From an uncultured Dermabacteraceae bacterium (lineage in GTDB: Bacteria; Actinomycetota; Actinomycetes; Actinomycetales; Dermabacteraceae): DNA of 64,000 nt. The stretch covers positions 40,247 to 104,246 of the forward strand of contig CAMILZ010000005.1 of assembly GCA_946223075.1 (NCBI GenBank), read 5' to 3'. Below are positions 36,907-46,295 of the stretch, piece by piece. Numbering within the stretch: position 1 is the stretch's first letter; each line of letters opens with the position of its first letter. Made by a program: the position numbers and the translations under genes. The notes under the pieces were generated by a model, which worked only from the letters and a program-made list of their open reading frames with translations, ran no database searches and had not been told where the DNA came from.

Positions 36907-38199
36907 CTATACCGCTTCCGCAGATTTCGCCTGCTTCTCGGCCTTCGTGGTGTTCTCGAGGGCGCCCGAGAAGAGGAACACTCCTACCGCGTAGAGCGGC
37001 ACGAGCGCGAGGGCGTAACGCAGCGTGAAGAGGTCTGCGAGCCAGCCGACGATGGGCGGAGCCGCGAGGAAGCCGATGCGCGCAAACCATCCCACCACGG
37101 TGATGCCGACACCGTGTCCGACCTCTTCGACATTGTCTCCCGCGCGGAAGACCGCCGGGAAGAGGGTCGCGACGCCCCACCCCGCGGCAGCAAAGCCGAT
37201 GACGGCGGTGACGGCGTTGGGCCACACGAGCATGAAACTCATACCCACAAACGAGATTACTGCGCCGACGCGCGCGGTTTTGCGGTCGCCCCAAGCGTCG
37301 ACGATGGGGTCGCCCGTGAAGCGGCCGATCATCTGGGCACCCTGGAGTGCGACGAAGGCGAGGCCGGCAACGAATGGCGACGCATTGAACGTGTGTGTCA
37401 TGAAGAGCGCGCCCCACGTGCTTCCGGCGTCCTCGGTCGAGCCCGCGAACACGAGGACCATGCCGAGTGCTCCTAGGAGCGCGAGTGCCCCGAGTTTGCT
37501 TCGGTGAGGTGCCGAGTTCTCGCTGAGGGGGTCGCCACTCGCGTCCACGAGGAGGTCTGCCGGTGCTTCGTTTGCGGAGGAAGCACTTGGCGAGGACACT
37601 TCTGTGGTGCGCTCGGCGGCGTCGGACCCCTTGAGCAGGAACGGGAAGTTCGCGATTGCGATGGCGCCGAAAAGAAGGAGACCGCCCCAGCCCTGCCAGG
37701 CGAGAGGTACCGAGAACTGTGCGCACAGTGAGCCGATCACGCCGCCCAGCACGGCACCGAGGGACCAGAATCCGTGGAAGCTGTTGATGATCGAGCGGCG
37801 GTAGCGGCGCTCAACGCGCATGCCGTGGGCGTTCTGCGCGATATCCGTGATGGCATCACAGCTCATAGCGAGCACGAAGCCGAGGGCGAGAAAGCCCCAG
37901 CTCGGCGCAATGTAGATCAGCAGGTGCGCGGTCGAGGCGAGGATTTGGAAGAGCAGCGCCGTTTTTCCCGAACCAATTTTCTTCATGATCGGCGCGGCCA
38001 GAAGGCCAAATGCCAGGCCGCCGAGGGGGCCGAGACCTACGGCGAGGCCCAGTTCAGTGTTGCTGATGCCGAGCTGGCGCACGATCTCGGGGTAGCGCGG
38101 AAGGATCGCGCAAAAGCTCACGCCATTGAGGAGAAAGACGAGCGAAACGGCCCAGCGGGCGCGCACCGTCTCGCGATCGGGCACAAATGTCGCGGGCAT
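36907..38199 (-). CDS. MFS transporter
   Basis: About 430 residues with ~12 predicted membrane segments, starting WAVSLVFLLNGVSFCAILPRYPEIVRQLGISNTELGLAVGLGPLGGLAFGLLAAPIMKKIGSGKTALL, a standard MFS first half with the loop 2-3 motif in weak form. A charged linker (GSDAAERTTEVSSPSASSANEAPADLLVDASGDPL) splits the two six-helix bundles. The substrate is unknown. ATG 38199 is preferred over 38214 because GGAG lies five bases upstream of it. It is divergent from deoD. Confidence 0.87.
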   Translation of the reverse strand: MPATFVPDRETVRARWAVSLVFLLNGVSFCAILPRYPEIVRQLGISNTELGLAVGLGPLGGLAFGLLAAPIMKKIGSGKTALLFQILASTAHLLIYIAPSWGFLALGFVLAMSCDAITDIAQNAHGMRVERRYRRSIINSFHGFWSLGAVLGGVIGSLCAQFSVPLAWQGWGGLLLFGAIAIANFPFLLKGSDAAERTTEVSSPSASSANEAPADLLVDASGDPLSENSAPHRSKLGALALLGALGMVLVFAGSTEDAGSTWGALFMTHTFNASPFVAGLAFVALQGAQMIGRFTGDPIVDAWGDRKTARVGAVISFVGMSFMLVWPNAVTAVIGFAAAGWGVATLFPAVFRAGDNVEEVGHGVGITVVGWFARIGFLAAPPIVGWLADLFTLRYALALVPLYAVGVFLFSGALENTTKAEKQAKSAEAV

Positions 38200-38228
38200 C
38201 TCATCTCCAAACACCGTAGGCTTAAGGC

Positions 38229-38951
38229 ATGTCTACTCATATTAATGCCCCCGAAGGCTCCATCGCACCTTACGTTCTCTTCCCCGGCGATCCCTATCGC
38301 GCGAGGTGGATCGCGGAAACGTTCCTCGAGGATCCGAAACTCTACAACGAGGTTCGCGGCATGCTCGGCTACACCGGCACCTACAAGGGCGTGCGCGTCA
38401 GCGTGCAGGGCTCGGGCATGGGGCAGCCCTCCATGGCGATCTACGCGCACGAGCTCATGAACGACTACGACGTTCAGGCCATCATCCGCGTGGGAACCGC
38501 GGGCGGTATGGCTCCCGAGGTCAAGATTCGCGACGTGGTCATCGCGAACGCCGCGAGCACCGACTCGGCGATGAATCGTGCGCGCTTTGGCGATGTCACC
38601 TACGCGCCCGCCGCCGATTTTGAGCTCATGCGCCTCATGGTCGAAGCCGCCGAAGCGAAGAACCTCCCCTACCGCGTGGGTGGGCTGTTCTCGGCAGATC
38701 AGTTCTACAATCCGAAGCCGATCACGGAAACGCTCGCGAACTACGGTGTGCTCGGCGTCGAAATGGAAACCGCGGCCCTTTACACGCTTGCCGCGCAGTT
38801 CGGTCGCAAGGCCCTTTCGGTGTGCACGATCTCCGATCACATTCTCACCGGTGAAAAGACGAGCGCTCAGGAGCGTCAGGAGACTTTCGACTCGATGATC
38901 GTCATGGCTCTCGAGGCTGTCGTTGCCCTCGACAAGAAGCGCGCACAGTAG
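38229..38951 (+). CDS. deoD: Purine-nucleoside phosphorylase, DeoD type
   Basis: 240 residues. PYVLFPGDPYRARWIAETFLEDPKLYNEVRGMLGYTGTYKGVRVSVQGSGMGQPSMAIYAHELMN is the hexameric PNP signature. VGTAGGM, DVVIANAAS, and VEMETAALYTLAAQFGRKALSVCTISDHILTGE complete it. It phosphorolyses purine nucleosides for salvage and complements hpt at 8.5 kb. Confidence 0.96.
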   Translation: MSTHINAPEGSIAPYVLFPGDPYRARWIAETFLEDPKLYNEVRGMLGYTGTYKGVRVSVQGSGMGQPSMAIYAHELMNDYDVQAIIRVGTAGGMAPEVKIRDVVIANAASTDSAMNRARFGDVTYAPAADFELMRLMVEAAEAKNLPYRVGGLFSADQFYNPKPITETLANYGVLGVEMETAALYTLAAQFGRKALSVCTISDHILTGEKTSAQERQETFDSMIVMALEAVVALDKKRAQ

Positions 38952-38971
38952 CTGCTTTTTCCTTGCATGCG

Positions 38972-39001
38972 AAAGGCCTCGGCACCTGTGCCGAGGCCTT
39001 T
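38972..39001 (+). terminator. Terminator after deoD
   Basis: Arms 38972-38985 and 38988-39001 are perfectly complementary (14 bp, AAAGGCCTCGGCAC) and are followed by a TTT tail. It also sits just beyond the stop of the convergent small membrane gene, so it may work on both strands. Confidence 0.88.
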
Positions 39002-39019
39002 TGCTTTACTCGAGCGATC

Positions 39020-39256
39020 TTACTTCGTAAAGAAGCGCGGAATGATGTCAAACGCTATGAAGAGCGCGACGATCGACATGGCAAGTCCCACGACGAACCA
39101 GATCGGTGCGAGCGTGTAGAGGCTCATGACGTAGAGGCCGCCAGCGAAAAGGAGGAAGACGAGCGCGGTGACGATGATCGAAAAGGCGAGGTTGTTGCCC
39201 TGCGAGGTTTCGTTGCTTGCCGCGGCGTCGTTGTGCTGGGTCACGCTTTTCTCCAT
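39020..39256 (-). CDS. Small two-helix membrane protein
   Basis: 78 residues, MEKSVTQHNDAAASNETSQG then two membrane helices (LAFSIIVTALVFLLFAGGLYVMSL and APIWFVVGLAMSIVALFIAFDII). This is a common actinobacterial small-protein layout without a known role. The frame extends upstream to 39394, but ATG 39256 fits a protein of this kind. Confidence 0.65.
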   Translation of the reverse strand: MEKSVTQHNDAAASNETSQGNNLAFSIIVTALVFLLFAGGLYVMSLYTLAPIWFVVGLAMSIVALFIAFDIIPRFFTK

Positions 39257-39372
39257 AGCTGTTCTGATTGGGATGGCGGCAACAAAGATTGGCCGCTGCG
39301 TGGCCAGTCTAAACGATGGACGAAAGTCCTCCAAGTGCATCCCCGGGCGAATGTCTCCTGTATAACGGGGGC

Positions 39373-40149
39373 ATGGTGAAAAACGCGCGCGCATCGCTCA
39401 CGGTCATTCAGCACGAAGATGATTGCCCACCGGGCATGCTCGAGGGACTCGCTGACAGGGCGGGTCTCGCGCTCACGCTCGTGCGACCCTACAGGGGCGA
39501 AAAGCTCCCCTCGCTCGAGAGCATCGAAGCGACCTCGCGCGGCCTCGTCATTCTCGGCGGTGGTCCCGGCCCCCTCCAGGATGAGCGCTACGACTGGCTC
39601 TCGCCGTGTCGCGCACTGTGCCTCGACGCCGTCGAGAGCGGGTTCCCTCTCTTCGGAATTTGCCTCGGCGAAGAACTACTCGGTGCCGCGCTTGGCGGAA
39701 AGATCACGCGGAGGCCGAAACCTGCCGTCGGACTGTGCGAAGTGGTGCCGGAGCCAGCTGCCGCACGCGACCCGCTCTTTTCCCGTGCCGGGCTCCGCTC
39801 CCCGAAGGAGACGTTCCGTGCCTTCCAATGGCACCAGGACGAGGTCTCGGCGCTTCCGGTCGCAAGCTCGACCGGCGCCCCGATCACTCCCCTCGCTCTC
39901 GACTCGGACGGCCGCCTCGAAGCCTTTCGTGCGGGCGAATCCGCGTGGGGCGTGCAGTTCCACCCCGAGATCACACCCGCGATCGCGACGAGGTGGGCCA
40001 CCACGAGCGCACTAACGCCACGCGATCGGGAAGCCAGATCATTCGCGCGCGAGATCGAGCGGTGGCGCGGCTCGGGCAACGGTGCCGACGCCGCCCTGCG
40101 ACTACTCGAGGCTTTTGTGGACGTTGTCGCCTGCGCTCCCCGAACCTAA
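39373..40149 (+). CDS. Class I glutamine amidotransferase-like protein
   Basis: About 258 residues with an amidotransferase fold: GLVILGGGPGP, nucleophile elbow LFGICLGEELLGAALGG (Cys kept, the following His-Gln replaced by Glu-Glu), FRAFQWHQDEVSALP and the late VQFHPEITPAIATRW supplying the His-Glu dyad. It resembles stand-alone GMP-synthase-like amidotransferases. The amide acceptor is unknown. A second in-frame ATG at 39316 is possible but lies in poorly conserved sequence. Confidence 0.82.
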   Translation: MVKNARASLTVIQHEDDCPPGMLEGLADRAGLALTLVRPYRGEKLPSLESIEATSRGLVILGGGPGPLQDERYDWLSPCRALCLDAVESGFPLFGICLGEELLGAALGGKITRRPKPAVGLCEVVPEPAAARDPLFSRAGLRSPKETFRAFQWHQDEVSALPVASSTGAPITPLALDSDGRLEAFRAGESAWGVQFHPEITPAIATRWATTSALTPRDREARSFAREIERWRGSGNGADAALRLLEAFVDVVACAPRT

Positions 40150-40225
40150 GGGTGGAGAAAATACCGAGCGAAGGCGCTTTTCGGCGAAACTCACGCCGTG
40201 ACCTCCGCCCTCATGCGGGCTGGGG

Positions 40226-41374
40226 TCAGGCAGCGTGCGCTGCCTCGTGACGACGCGCGGCCTCACGATAAAAGCCGAGCAGTTGCTCGGCAAGCACGGG
40301 CCACGTGCGCTGGCGCACCGACTCCTGTGCGGCCACGGCGAAGTGCTCGCGCTTCGTGTCGTCGCCAAGGAGATCCTCGACGTACGCGCGGAGCTCCTCG
40401 AGCTTGCCGGGCGTGTAAAGCCAGCCCGTGCGCGAATGGTCAATGAGGTCGATCGGGCCGCCCGACCGGGGCGCAATCGCGGGAAGTCCGGAAGCCATGG
40501 CTTCCTGGATCGTCTGGCAGAACGTCTCAAGCTCCCCCGTGTGCACGAACAGGTCGCACGAGGCGACGATCTCCGCGAGTTCGGCGCCCTTCTTGAAGCC
40601 CGCGAAGTACGCGCTTGGCATAGCGGAACGAAGTTGCGCTTCGAGGGGCCCCTCCCCCACGATCACGAGGCGTACGTTCGGCATTGACTCGAGAACCGCG
40701 AGGTCATCGACCTGCTTTTCGGCGGCAAGGCGGCCAACGTACACGACGAGCTTCTCACCGTTCGGGGCGAGGCGCGTGCGAAGATTCTCGTTGCGGCGCG
40801 TGGGCGAGAACTGCGAGGTATCCACCCCGCGTCGCCAGATTTGCACGCGCTCGATCCCGTGCTCGACGATCTGGTTGCGCGTGCTCGAGGATGGCGCGAG
40901 GTTGACCTCGCAGCGGTTGTGGATGTCGCGAAGGAACATCCACATTGCTTCTTCAAGAACGGGCGCGCCGTACTTGCGCGTGTACCCGGGAAGGTCGGTC
41001 TGGTAGATCGCGACCGTGGGGATGCCTCGCTTCACGGCGGCCTTCGAAGCTGCGTTGCCGAGGAGCGCCGGGCACGCGAGATGCACGACGTCAGGGTGGA
41101 AGTCGTCGATGATCGAGCGAATGCGGTAGTTCGTGGTCGCGCTCATGCGCACCTGGCCGTAGCCCACCATGGGCAAGGACAGAACGGGGATGATCGGCAC
41201 GCGCTCCGCGCCGAACGTCAGCTCGTTCGGAATGCCGGGGGCGCCGGGGGCAACGATCCTCACCTCATGGCCGGAGCGCGCAAAGCACTCGACGACCCGG
41301 AGCACAGAGTTGGTGACGCCATTCATGTGCGGAAGGAACGATTCGGCAACAACCAGGATTTTCACGATTGCCAT
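40226..41374 (-). CDS. GT4-family glycosyltransferase (mannosyltransferase-like)
   Basis: 382 residues of GT-B fold. N-terminal KILVVAESFLPHMNGVTNSVLRVVECFARSGHEVRIVAPG, YQTDLPGYTRKYG, and the C-terminal donor site VVYVGRLAAEKQVDDLA, LVIVGEGPLEAQL, and ETFCQTIQEAMASGLPAIAPRSGGPIDLIDHSRTGWL (EX7E motif). Closest recognisable relatives are actinobacterial GDP-mannose-dependent enzymes of the PimB/MgtA group, which build phosphatidylinositol mannosides or glucuronosyl lipids. The donor and acceptor are inferred. ATG 41374 is chosen over 41419. Confidence 0.88.
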   Translation of the reverse strand: MAIVKILVVAESFLPHMNGVTNSVLRVVECFARSGHEVRIVAPGAPGIPNELTFGAERVPIIPVLSLPMVGYGQVRMSATTNYRIRSIIDDFHPDVVHLACPALLGNAASKAAVKRGIPTVAIYQTDLPGYTRKYGAPVLEEAMWMFLRDIHNRCEVNLAPSSSTRNQIVEHGIERVQIWRRGVDTSQFSPTRRNENLRTRLAPNGEKLVVYVGRLAAEKQVDDLAVLESMPNVRLVIVGEGPLEAQLRSAMPSAYFAGFKKGAELAEIVASCDLFVHTGELETFCQTIQEAMASGLPAIAPRSGGPIDLIDHSRTGWLYTPGKLEELRAYVEDLLGDDTKREHFAVAAQESVRQRTWPVLAEQLLGFYREAARRHEAAHAA

Positions 41375-41424
41375 TGTGTCCCGCCGGAGCAACGGCCGTG
41401 GGAAAGACACGTGTCCCACACGTA

Positions 41425-41458
41425 ACGGGGGCGTGAACGCTATGCGTCACGCCCCCGT
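41425..41458 (-). terminator. Terminator after MetE-like gene
   Basis: ACGGGGGCGTGA (41425-41436) pairs with TCACGCCCCCGT (41447-41458), with a 10-base loop. It lies 28 bp past the stop at 41486 on the minus strand. Confidence 0.78.
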
Positions 41459-41485
41459 CAATCTCGCGATTTCTCGCTCTTGACC

Positions 41486-42715
41486 TCAGTACTTCGCCGA
41501 AGCGATACCCGCGCCCTCCACGAGCGACTCGAGCTTCGCCCACGCGATCTCCGGGTGGATTCGGCCGCCGAGACCACAGTCGGTCGAGGCGATCACACGC
41601 TCGGGACCCACGATGTCGGCGAATCGCTCGATGCGCTGCGCGACAAGCTCCGGGTGCTCCACGACGTTCGTCGAGTGCGACACGATGCCGGGCACGATCA
41701 CGCAATCCTCGGGGAGCGTGACGTCCTTCCACACGACCCACTCGTGTTCGTGGCGCACGTTCGCCGCCTCGAACGAGTAGTACTTTGCGTTGACCTCGAG
41801 CATGAGCTCCGCGAGGTACTTGAACTCGAAGTCCGTGACGTGCGGTCCGTGCCACGAACCCCAGCACGTGTGCAGGCGCACGAGCTCGCGCGGGATACCG
41901 TCGATCGCGCGGTTGATCGCCTCCACGCGCTTCTTCGTGAACGCGAGGTAGTCCTCAACGCTTGGCTCGGGATTGATCTGGTCAAAGTTCTCGGCAAGCG
42001 ACGGGTCATCGATCTGGATCTGGATCCCCGCATCGGTGATCGCCTTGTATTCGGGGCGCATCACGTCAACCCACGCATCGAGGAACGCATCCGGGTCGCC
42101 GTAGTACTCGTCGTGGATGCGCGCGCCCGAACCCGGCGAAAGGGTCGAGAGGTAGCCCTGCTTGTAGCCCGACTTCTCAAGTGCGTGCGAGAAGTTCGTG
42201 ATGTCGTTCGCGCACAGGTCCTTGCCGAGCTCGGAGAACGCTACCTTACCGGTGGCCGCGGGGACGATGAAGGTTTCCGGCTTGTCGTTCGTCGTGGGAA
42301 CACCCGTAACCGGGTCAGCGTAGGCGCCGGGGAAGAGGCTGCGGTCGCGGCGATCATCGAAACTCGTGAGCACGATGTTGCCCGGCTCGCTTCGATGCGG
42401 CTCGGCGTTGAAGAAGTCGGTACCCGTGAGCTCAAGCCCCTCGGTGCGGTCGTAGATGTACGACCACCACGAGCCGTAGTTGATGGCCGAGCCCATCGCC
42501 TTTCCGTATTCGCCATCGCCCGGCACGGAAATGCCGATCTCCTTCTGGCCAGCAACGACGCCATCGACCGCGTCCGCGAGAACGCGCTCAAACTCAGGCG
42601 ACTTCTTAGGGGTGAAGCCGTCAGCCTCGAGCTCCCTATTGTAGTTCGCGTCGATCAGTTCCTTGGTGCGCGGAAGCGAGCCCGCGTGTGTGGTGAGAAT
42701 CTCTGTCATGGCCAT
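41486..42715 (-). CDS. Cobalamin-independent methionine synthase II family protein
   Basis: About 409 residues corresponding to the C-terminal catalytic barrel of MetE, without the N-terminal folate domain. TEILTTHAGSLPR opens it. The zinc ligands appear as LHTCWGSWHGP and ASTDCGLGG. IQIQIDDPSLAE and VPGIVSHSTNVVEHPELVAQRI are further MetE-C features. Such stand-alone proteins transfer methyl groups to thiols; donor and acceptor vary. It lies downstream of gcvP but is separated from it by a hairpin. Start could be ATG 42715 or 42709; neither has a strong ribosome site. Confidence 0.85.
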   Translation of the reverse strand: MAMTEILTTHAGSLPRTKELIDANYNRELEADGFTPKKSPEFERVLADAVDGVVAGQKEIGISVPGDGEYGKAMGSAINYGSWWSYIYDRTEGLELTGTDFFNAEPHRSEPGNIVLTSFDDRRDRSLFPGAYADPVTGVPTTNDKPETFIVPAATGKVAFSELGKDLCANDITNFSHALEKSGYKQGYLSTLSPGSGARIHDEYYGDPDAFLDAWVDVMRPEYKAITDAGIQIQIDDPSLAENFDQINPEPSVEDYLAFTKKRVEAINRAIDGIPRELVRLHTCWGSWHGPHVTDFEFKYLAELMLEVNAKYYSFEAANVRHEHEWVVWKDVTLPEDCVIVPGIVSHSTNVVEHPELVAQRIERFADIVGPERVIASTDCGLGGRIHPEIAWAKLESLVEGAGIASAKY

Positions 42716-42788
42716 AAATCTACGAAAGTTCCGGTTCGCCACCAAACTTCTGTTCACGTTCATTCATGTTGTGGACTCGGGACACAAA

Positions 42789-42818
42789 AGTGGGGCGCTC
42801 CCGAAGGAACGCCCCACT
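42789..42818 (-). terminator. Terminator after gcvP
   Basis: AGTGGGGCG (42789-42797) pairs with CGCCCCACT (42810-42818). On the minus strand it is followed by TTTTGTG. It is 15 bp past the gcvP stop. Confidence 0.8.
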
Positions 42819-42832
42819 CTCATTTCACGCTC

Positions 42833-45826
42833 TCAACCCTGGTCATAGGCATCAAGCGGCTGGCACGAGCACACGAGATTGCGGTCGCCGTATGCCTGAT
42901 CGATGCGCCTGACTGGCGGCCAGTACTTCGCCTGGTATTGCATTTGCTGGGTCATGTGGAACTGCGGATCGTAGCCCGCGTCGCGCGCGGCATTCACGCC
43001 CGGGTACACGGCCTCATCGCGTGAGTACGGGTGATCCCATTCCTCACGCGACACCGAGTACGACGTGTGCGGGGCGTTGACGAGCGGGTTGTCGTCCTTC
43101 GGCCATTCGCCCGACACAACCTTCTCAGCCTCATCGGCGATGCGGTGCATCGCGAGAATGAAGCGCTCGATCTCCCACAGGTCCTCCGACTCGGTCGGCT
43201 CGATCATGAGCGTGCCCGCAACGGGGAAGCTCATGGTCGGCGCGTGGAAGCCGTAGTCGATGAGGCGCTTCGCGACATCGTCGACGGTGATCCCCGTGCG
43301 GTCGGTGAAGGGACGCAGGTCCACGATGCATTCGTGGGCCACGAGACCGTTTTCTCCGCGGTAGAGAATCTCGAATTTTTCGCCGAGCCTCTTCGCCATG
43401 TAGTTCGCAGCAAGCACCGCCGACGCGGTCGCGTGACGCAGGCCCTTCGCGCCCATGAGGCGGATGTAGGTCCACGGGATCGGGAGGATCGACGGGGAGC
43501 CGTACGGCGCCTGCGAGACGGGTGCGCCACCGTGGGTGCGGTCCGCACCACCAATCACGGGGTGCTCGGGGTTCTGCATGTCCGGGTGGCCCGGCAGGAA
43601 CGGTGCGAGGTGGGCTTTGGCAGCAACAGGTCCGACGCCAGGCCCGCCACCACCGTGCGGAATACAGAACGTCTTGTGCAGGTTTAGGTGCGAGACGTCG
43701 CCGCCGAATTCGCCCGGCTTCGCCACTTCGAGGAGCGCGTTGAGGTTCGCGCCATCGACGTAGACCTGACCACCCGCATCGTGCACGAGCTGCGTGATCG
43801 TACGGACCTCGGATTCGTACACGCCGTGGGTCGACGGGTACGTGATCATGATGCACGCGAGTTCATCCGCGTAATCCTTGATCTTCTGCTTGAGGTCGTC
43901 GAGATCCACGTTGCCGTTGGCGTCGCTCGCGACGACCACGACGCGAAGGCCCGCAAGCACCGCAGACGCGGCGTTCGTGCCGTGCGCGGAACTCGGCACG
44001 AGGCATACCGTTCGCGCGGACTCGCCGCGGCTCGCGTGGTAAGCACGGATCGCGAGAAGGCCCGCATACTCGCCCTGCGAGCCGGCGTTCGGCTGAAGCG
44101 AGACGGTGTCGTAGCCCGTGACATCCGCGAGCCAGGTCTCGAGCTGCGTAATGAGTTCAACGTAACCTTCGACATCGCTCGCGGGAGCTGCGGGGTGGAT
44201 CGCGTTGAACTCCGGCCAGGTGACCGCGGCCATTTCGGTCGCGGCGTTGAGCTTCATGGTGCACGAGCCGAGCGGAATCATGCCGCGGTCGAGCGCGTAG
44301 TCCTTGTCCGCGAGACGGCGCAGATAGCGCATCATCGCGGTCTCGGAACGGAACGAGTTGAACACGGGGGCCTCGAGGTAGGTCGAAGTCCGCGCGAGCT
44401 CACCCCAGGTTTCGCCGGGCTCGGTCCATTCCTCGAGCTCAACATCGCCCGCGTGCGAGGGAGAGAACTGCGAGAAGATTTCGGCGATCTCGCGGAGCAC
44501 GCGAGGTGTCACGGTTTCATCGAGGCTCACGTGGATCGTGTCCGCATCCGGCTGGGCGACGAGAATGCCGCGCTCATCGAACGCCTTGGCGATCTCCTCG
44601 GCCTTGCCGTTGACGTTCACTTCGATCGTGTCGAAGAACGTCTCGTGCTTCAGCTGGAAGCCGTTCGAGGTCAGCCATGAGGCAAGCGAGGCGGTGCGGC
44701 CCGCGACCTCGCTCGCGATCTGCTTGAGGCCATCCGGGCCGTGGTACACGGCGTACATCGACGCCATGACCGCGAGGAGTACCTGCGCCGTGCAGATGTT
44801 ACTCGTCGCCTTCTCGCGGCGAATGTGCTGCTCGCGGGTCTGGAGTGCGAGGCGGTAGGCGGGATTGCCTTCCGCATCGAGTGAGATGCCCACAAGTCGG
44901 CCGGGGATCTGGCGCTCAAGGCCCTTCGTGACCGCCATGTAGCCCGCGTGCGGGCCACCGAAGCCGAGGGGAACGCCGAAGCGCTGCGAGTTGCCGACGG
45001 CGACATCGGCGCCGAGTTCACCCGGCGAAGTCAAGAGCGTGAGTGCGAGGAGATCGGCGGCGACGACGGCCTTCGCCTTGTTGGCCTTGACCGCAGCGAT
45101 GACCTCGCGCGGATCCCACACGCGACCCGACGCACCCGGATACTGCACGAGTGCACCGAAGTACTCGCCCTCGGGAACGCCGTCTTGTGCGAAGTCAACG
45201 TCCTTCAGCTCGATCCCAACGGCCTCCGCGCGACCGCCGAGCACGGCGCGAGTCGTGGGCAGCACGTCCGTGTCCACGAGAAACACGTTCGACTTGTTGC
45301 CGCGTGCCGCGCGACGCGAAAGAAGCATGGCCTCCGCGGCGGCGGTGGCCTCATCGAGCATCGACGAGTTCGCGATTTCGAGGCCAGTAAGGTCCCCGAT
45401 CATGGTCTGGTAGTTGAGCAGCGCCTCGAGCCGGCCCTGCGAGATCTCAGGCTGGTAGGGCGTGTAGGCCGTGTACCAGGCGGGGTTCTCGAGGATGTTT
45501 CGCTGGATGACCGACGGCGTGTACGTACCGTAGTAGCCGTGGCCAATGAGCGAACGCTTCACGGTGTTCTTCTTCGCGAGCGCCCGAAGCTCGTCGAGAG
45601 CCTCGGCTTCACTCACGCCACAGGGAAGCAGGGAATCCAAGCCCTCGTCGAGAAGGATCGTGCCGGGCACGGCCTTCTCGAGGAGCGCACCGAGCGAGTC
45701 GAGCCCGAGCGCCTCGAGCATGGTCTTCTGTGCGTCGCTCGTCGTGCCAACGTGACGACGGACAAACGAGTGAAGACCCTCGATCGCCGAGTTGTCGACA
45801 GCGACGTTGCTGTGATGTTCAGACAT
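42833..45826 (-). CDS. gcvP: Glycine dehydrogenase (decarboxylating), P protein
   Basis: About 997 residues, the single-chain form. YGTYTPSVIQRNILENPAWYTAYTPYQPEISQGRLEALLNYQTM is in the N-terminal half. The PLP site is in HLNLHKTFCIPHGGGGPGVGP near residue 720, where the lysine of LHKT binds PLP. It decarboxylates glycine and passes aminomethyl to GcvH. ATG 45826 is chosen because GAGGAG lies nine bases upstream; the earlier ATG at 45844 would overlap that ribosome site. It is last in the gcvT-gcvH-gcvP operon. Confidence 0.97.
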   Translation of the reverse strand: MSEHHSNVAVDNSAIEGLHSFVRRHVGTTSDAQKTMLEALGLDSLGALLEKAVPGTILLDEGLDSLLPCGVSEAEALDELRALAKKNTVKRSLIGHGYYGTYTPSVIQRNILENPAWYTAYTPYQPEISQGRLEALLNYQTMIGDLTGLEIANSSMLDEATAAAEAMLLSRRAARGNKSNVFLVDTDVLPTTRAVLGGRAEAVGIELKDVDFAQDGVPEGEYFGALVQYPGASGRVWDPREVIAAVKANKAKAVVAADLLALTLLTSPGELGADVAVGNSQRFGVPLGFGGPHAGYMAVTKGLERQIPGRLVGISLDAEGNPAYRLALQTREQHIRREKATSNICTAQVLLAVMASMYAVYHGPDGLKQIASEVAGRTASLASWLTSNGFQLKHETFFDTIEVNVNGKAEEIAKAFDERGILVAQPDADTIHVSLDETVTPRVLREIAEIFSQFSPSHAGDVELEEWTEPGETWGELARTSTYLEAPVFNSFRSETAMMRYLRRLADKDYALDRGMIPLGSCTMKLNAATEMAAVTWPEFNAIHPAAPASDVEGYVELITQLETWLADVTGYDTVSLQPNAGSQGEYAGLLAIRAYHASRGESARTVCLVPSSAHGTNAASAVLAGLRVVVVASDANGNVDLDDLKQKIKDYADELACIMITYPSTHGVYESEVRTITQLVHDAGGQVYVDGANLNALLEVAKPGEFGGDVSHLNLHKTFCIPHGGGGPGVGPVAAKAHLAPFLPGHPDMQNPEHPVIGGADRTHGGAPVSQAPYGSPSILPIPWTYIRLMGAKGLRHATASAVLAANYMAKRLGEKFEILYRGENGLVAHECIVDLRPFTDRTGITVDDVAKRLIDYGFHAPTMSFPVAGTLMIEPTESEDLWEIERFILAMHRIADEAEKVVSGEWPKDDNPLVNAPHTSYSVSREEWDHPYSRDEAVYPGVNAARDAGYDPQFHMTQQMQYQAKYWPPVRRIDQAYGDRNLVCSCQPLDAYDQG

Positions 45827-45848
45827 GAACGAGAAACTCCTCAAATGT

Positions 45849-46217
45849 TTACTTGCTGGTCAGTTCGGTGTATTCCTCGGCCGAAAGAAGGTCATCGGGC
45901 GTCTCCGTGACCTTGACCTTGATGAGCCAGGCCTCGCCGAAGGGATCCTCGTTCACCTTTTCGGGGCTTTCGACGACGTCCTCATTGACCTCGGTGACTT
46001 CGCCCGAGAGCGGCGCGAAAAGATCGGAAACCGACTTGGTCGATTCGATCTCGCCCATCTCGGTGCCGGCCTCAACCTCTTCGCCCACGGAAGGGAGATC
46101 AACGTACACGACGTCGCCGAGCTGGTCAGCAGCGAAGTCGGTCACGCCGATCGTCGCGGTGCCGTCGCCCTCATCGCGCACCCATTCGTGGTCCTTGCTG
46201 TATTTCAGTTCCGACAT
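45849..46217 (-). CDS. gcvH: Glycine cleavage system H protein
   Basis: 122 residues. YSKDHEWVRDEGDGTATIGVTDFAADQLGDVVYVDLPSVG and GEIESTKSVSDLFAPLSGEV contain the lipoylated lysine (ESTK, near residue 64). It shuttles the aminomethyl group between GcvP and GcvT. ATG 46217 has AAAGGA about seven bases upstream. It is strongly acidic, as usual. Confidence 0.97.
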   Translation of the reverse strand: MSELKYSKDHEWVRDEGDGTATIGVTDFAADQLGDVVYVDLPSVGEEVEAGTEMGEIESTKSVSDLFAPLSGEVTEVNEDVVESPEKVNEDPFGEAWLIKVKVTETPDDLLSAEEYTELTSK

Positions 46218-46295
46218 CTTTGTTCCTTTCAGAGTGTGTGAAGCGTGACTTCGTGAAAATCCTACGGGCCGCCTCCTGGTAGGCAGCCTCATGCT